This document shows, one piece after another, positions 5,319 to 6,393 of a stretch of 6,393 bases of DNA (positions are counted from its first letter, which is position 1; the number at the start of each line of letters is the position of its first letter). Source of the stretch: Acidobacteriaceae bacterium (GTDB taxonomy: Bacteria > Acidobacteriota > Terriglobia > Terriglobales > Acidobacteriaceae); assembly GCA_030040175.1 (NCBI GenBank), contig JASHUF010000507.1, positions 1 to 6,393 on the forward strand, in the 5' to 3' direction. A model generated the notes under the pieces. It was not told where the DNA came from. It was given only the letters and a program-made list of their open reading frames with translations, and made no database searches. The position numbers were made by a program, and so were the translations under genes.

Positions 5319-6203
5319 ATGACAACGAAAAAGGCGCCAGCAGTCAAGGAGCCGGCCCGCATGGAGACGGTGCGGAGCGCGACGGAAAAGACTTCGCGGG
5401 AAAAGACTCCGCACGGCGCGGAAGAGAAGGCCGACGAGACGCCGTTCGAGGCGGTCGCCAGCATCTGCGGGGTGCTGGTGGTGGGCCTTTTCATCCTTTA
5501 CTTTCTGGCCCAGAATTTTGTCATTCCCTCCGGTTCGATGGAGAAGACGCTGCTGGTGGGCGACCACCTGGTGGTGGACCGCATCAACCTGGCTCCGCCG
5601 GCCAAGTGGATGCCGCTGATGAAGTACCGCGAGCCGCATCGCGGCGACGTGGTGGTGTTCATCAAGCCGTCGCCGGAGCCGCAGCCGGACGCGGAGGGCA
5701 AGCCGCAATATTTTTTCCTGGTCAAACGGCTGATCGGCGTGCCCGGCGATCACATCCATCTGCATAACGGGATTGTCATCCTCAACGGCGTGGCGCAGCC
5801 GCCTCCCCAAGGCGCGTCGAACGATCCCGAGAACATCATCGACGAGCAATACCTGGACGAATTCCCGTCCATTCCGCCTGCTCTCGCCCCGAGCGGCGGC
5901 GCGACGGAAAGCTGGGCTTTGGAGGCGCCCAGCCATATCGTGGACGGCGATCTGGTGGTGCCGCCGGGGATGTATTTCATGATGGGCGACAACCGGCACG
6001 ACAGCCTGGACTCGCGCTACTGGGGATTCGTCCCCAGGGCGAACATCGTGGGACGGCCGCTGTTCAATTACTGGTCGTTCCAGGCCACCGAGGACGAACT
6101 GGAGAAGACCGGGCTGGGCGACCGGCTAGGGTGGATGGCGCATGTGGCGCTGCACTTCTTCAGCGACACGCGCTGGAGCCGGACCTTCCACCGAATCCGG
6201 TAG
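5319..6203 (+). CDS. lepB: Signal peptidase I (second of two tandem copies)
   Basis: Second type I signal peptidase (294 aa from ATG 5319), paralogous to the gene just upstream. A charged, Lys/Glu/Thr-rich cytoplasmic segment (1-42) precedes one transmembrane helix (about 46-68). Catalytic boxes follow: IPSGSMEKTLLVGD with Ser73, FLVKRLIGVPGD with Lys136, and GDNRHDSLDSRYWGFVP (223-239). Compared with copy 1 it has a longer acidic insertion between the Lys box and the last box (about 160-208), which may alter the substrate-facing surface. It ends RWSRTFHRIR. Start choice is uncertain: ATG 5319 has no good ribosome-binding site, TTG 5298 extends the protein by 7 residues, and ATG 5361 has AAGGAG 10 nt upstream and would shorten it by 14 residues. 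All three keep the transmembrane and catalytic parts intact. Confidence 0.94.
   Translation: MTTKKAPAVKEPARMETVRSATEKTSREKTPHGAEEKADETPFEAVASICGVLVVGLFILYFLAQNFVIPSGSMEKTLLVGDHLVVDRINLAPPAKWMPLMKYREPHRGDVVVFIKPSPEPQPDAEGKPQYFFLVKRLIGVPGDHIHLHNGIVILNGVAQPPPQGASNDPENIIDEQYLDEFPSIPPALAPSGGATESWALEAPSHIVDGDLVVPPGMYFMMGDNRHDSLDSRYWGFVPRANIVGRPLFNYWSFQATEDELEKTGLGDRLGWMAHVALHFFSDTRWSRTFHRIR
5386..5413 (+). repeat. Short direct repeat in the lepB copy 2 N-terminus
   Basis: AAAAGACT occurs at 5386-5393 and 5401-5408, with similar flanks (AAAAGACTTCGC and AAAAGACTCCGC), a period of 15 nt. It encodes the doubled EKT in the cytoplasmic, charged N-terminal segment. It is probably a small in-frame duplication in a non-conserved region. 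Confidence 0.4.
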
Positions 6204-6226
6204 GGCGGGAAGAACGCAAGAAGGCG

Positions 6227-6393
6227 ATGACGGAGGATGTCGAAACCGGGCACGCCGGGGCGGGGCGCCGTGGGACGAGACACCGCAGGCGGCGGTGGTT
6301 TGCGCTGGCAGCGGTGGTGCTGCTGATCGCCGTGCTGGTGGGGCCGCGGATGGTGAGCCTGAACCGCTACCGGAACCGGATCACGCGCCTCAT
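6227..6393 (+). CDS. Membrane-anchored AsmA-like protein, N-terminal fragment (cut by window end)
   Basis: Only the first 55 codons are present and the frame stays open at the window edge. The visible part has a basic N-terminus (RRGTRHRRRRW, 14-24), one hydrophobic helix (about 25-40, FALAAVVLLIAVLVGP), then VSLNRYRNRITRL. A short cytoplasmic basic tail, one helix and 'LNRYR.RI' right after it is how AsmA-family inner-membrane-anchored proteins often begin; these act in envelope lipid or outer-membrane homeostasis. The family call is an inference from this short start and could be wrong; another single-pass envelope protein is possible. The gene begins 23 nt after the second lepB, so it may belong to the same operon. 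AAGAAGG just upstream is very close to the ATG for a ribosome-binding site. Confidence 0.6.
   Translation, partial: MTEDVETGHAGAGRRGTRHRRRRWFALAAVVLLIAVLVGPRMVSLNRYRNRITRL

Noticed and set aside
4788..5999. Minus-strand open frame (403 aa) across both signal peptidases
   Set aside because: It is antisense to two securely identified genes, is dominated by Arg, His and Pro, and has no domain signature.

Overview
The window is GC-rich DNA with every supported gene on the + strand and tightly packed. The protein styles, the paired signal peptidases behind rnc, and a palindromic intergenic repeat whose minus-strand reading gives 'CHPERS...' together suggest an Acidobacteriota (Terriglobia-like) chromosome. 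This is inference from gene content and style; no rRNA or other phylogenetic marker is present.

Region 1 (about 126-1480) is an envelope-stress type regulatory pair. An ECF sigma factor overlaps by 4 nt (ATGA) a membrane-anchored zinc-finger anti-sigma factor. The anti-sigma factor is unusual because its extracytoplasmic part looks like a TonB C-terminal domain. Region 2 (1481-1665) is a 185-nt gap with a weak hairpin and a plausible sigma-70-type promoter. Region 3 (1666-3477) encodes a large exported protein. It has C-terminal TPR-like repeats and a central segment that resembles a zinc-protease fold whose HExxH motif has become HTYLH. Region 4 (3478-3605) is a 128-nt gap holding an imperfect palindromic repeat of the dispersed intergenic type. 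Region 5 (3606-6203) is a probable operon: RNase III (rnc), a signal peptidase I overlapping it by 4 nt, and, after a 67-nt gap with a GC-rich hairpin, a second signal peptidase I. Region 6 (6227-6393) is the N-terminal start of a membrane-anchored, AsmA-like protein cut by the window edge.

Functionally, the window combines RNA processing (rnc), secretion (two type I signal peptidases with intact Ser/Lys dyads) and envelope-linked genes (sigma/anti-sigma pair, exported TPR protein, AsmA-like protein). No mobile element, CRISPR array, tRNA or rRNA was seen. The observations most worth following up are the TonB-like sensor domain on the anti-sigma factor, the apparently dead metalloprotease motif in the exported TPR protein, an Asp-to-Asn change at a metal-site position of RNase III, and the dispersed-type palindromic repeat.
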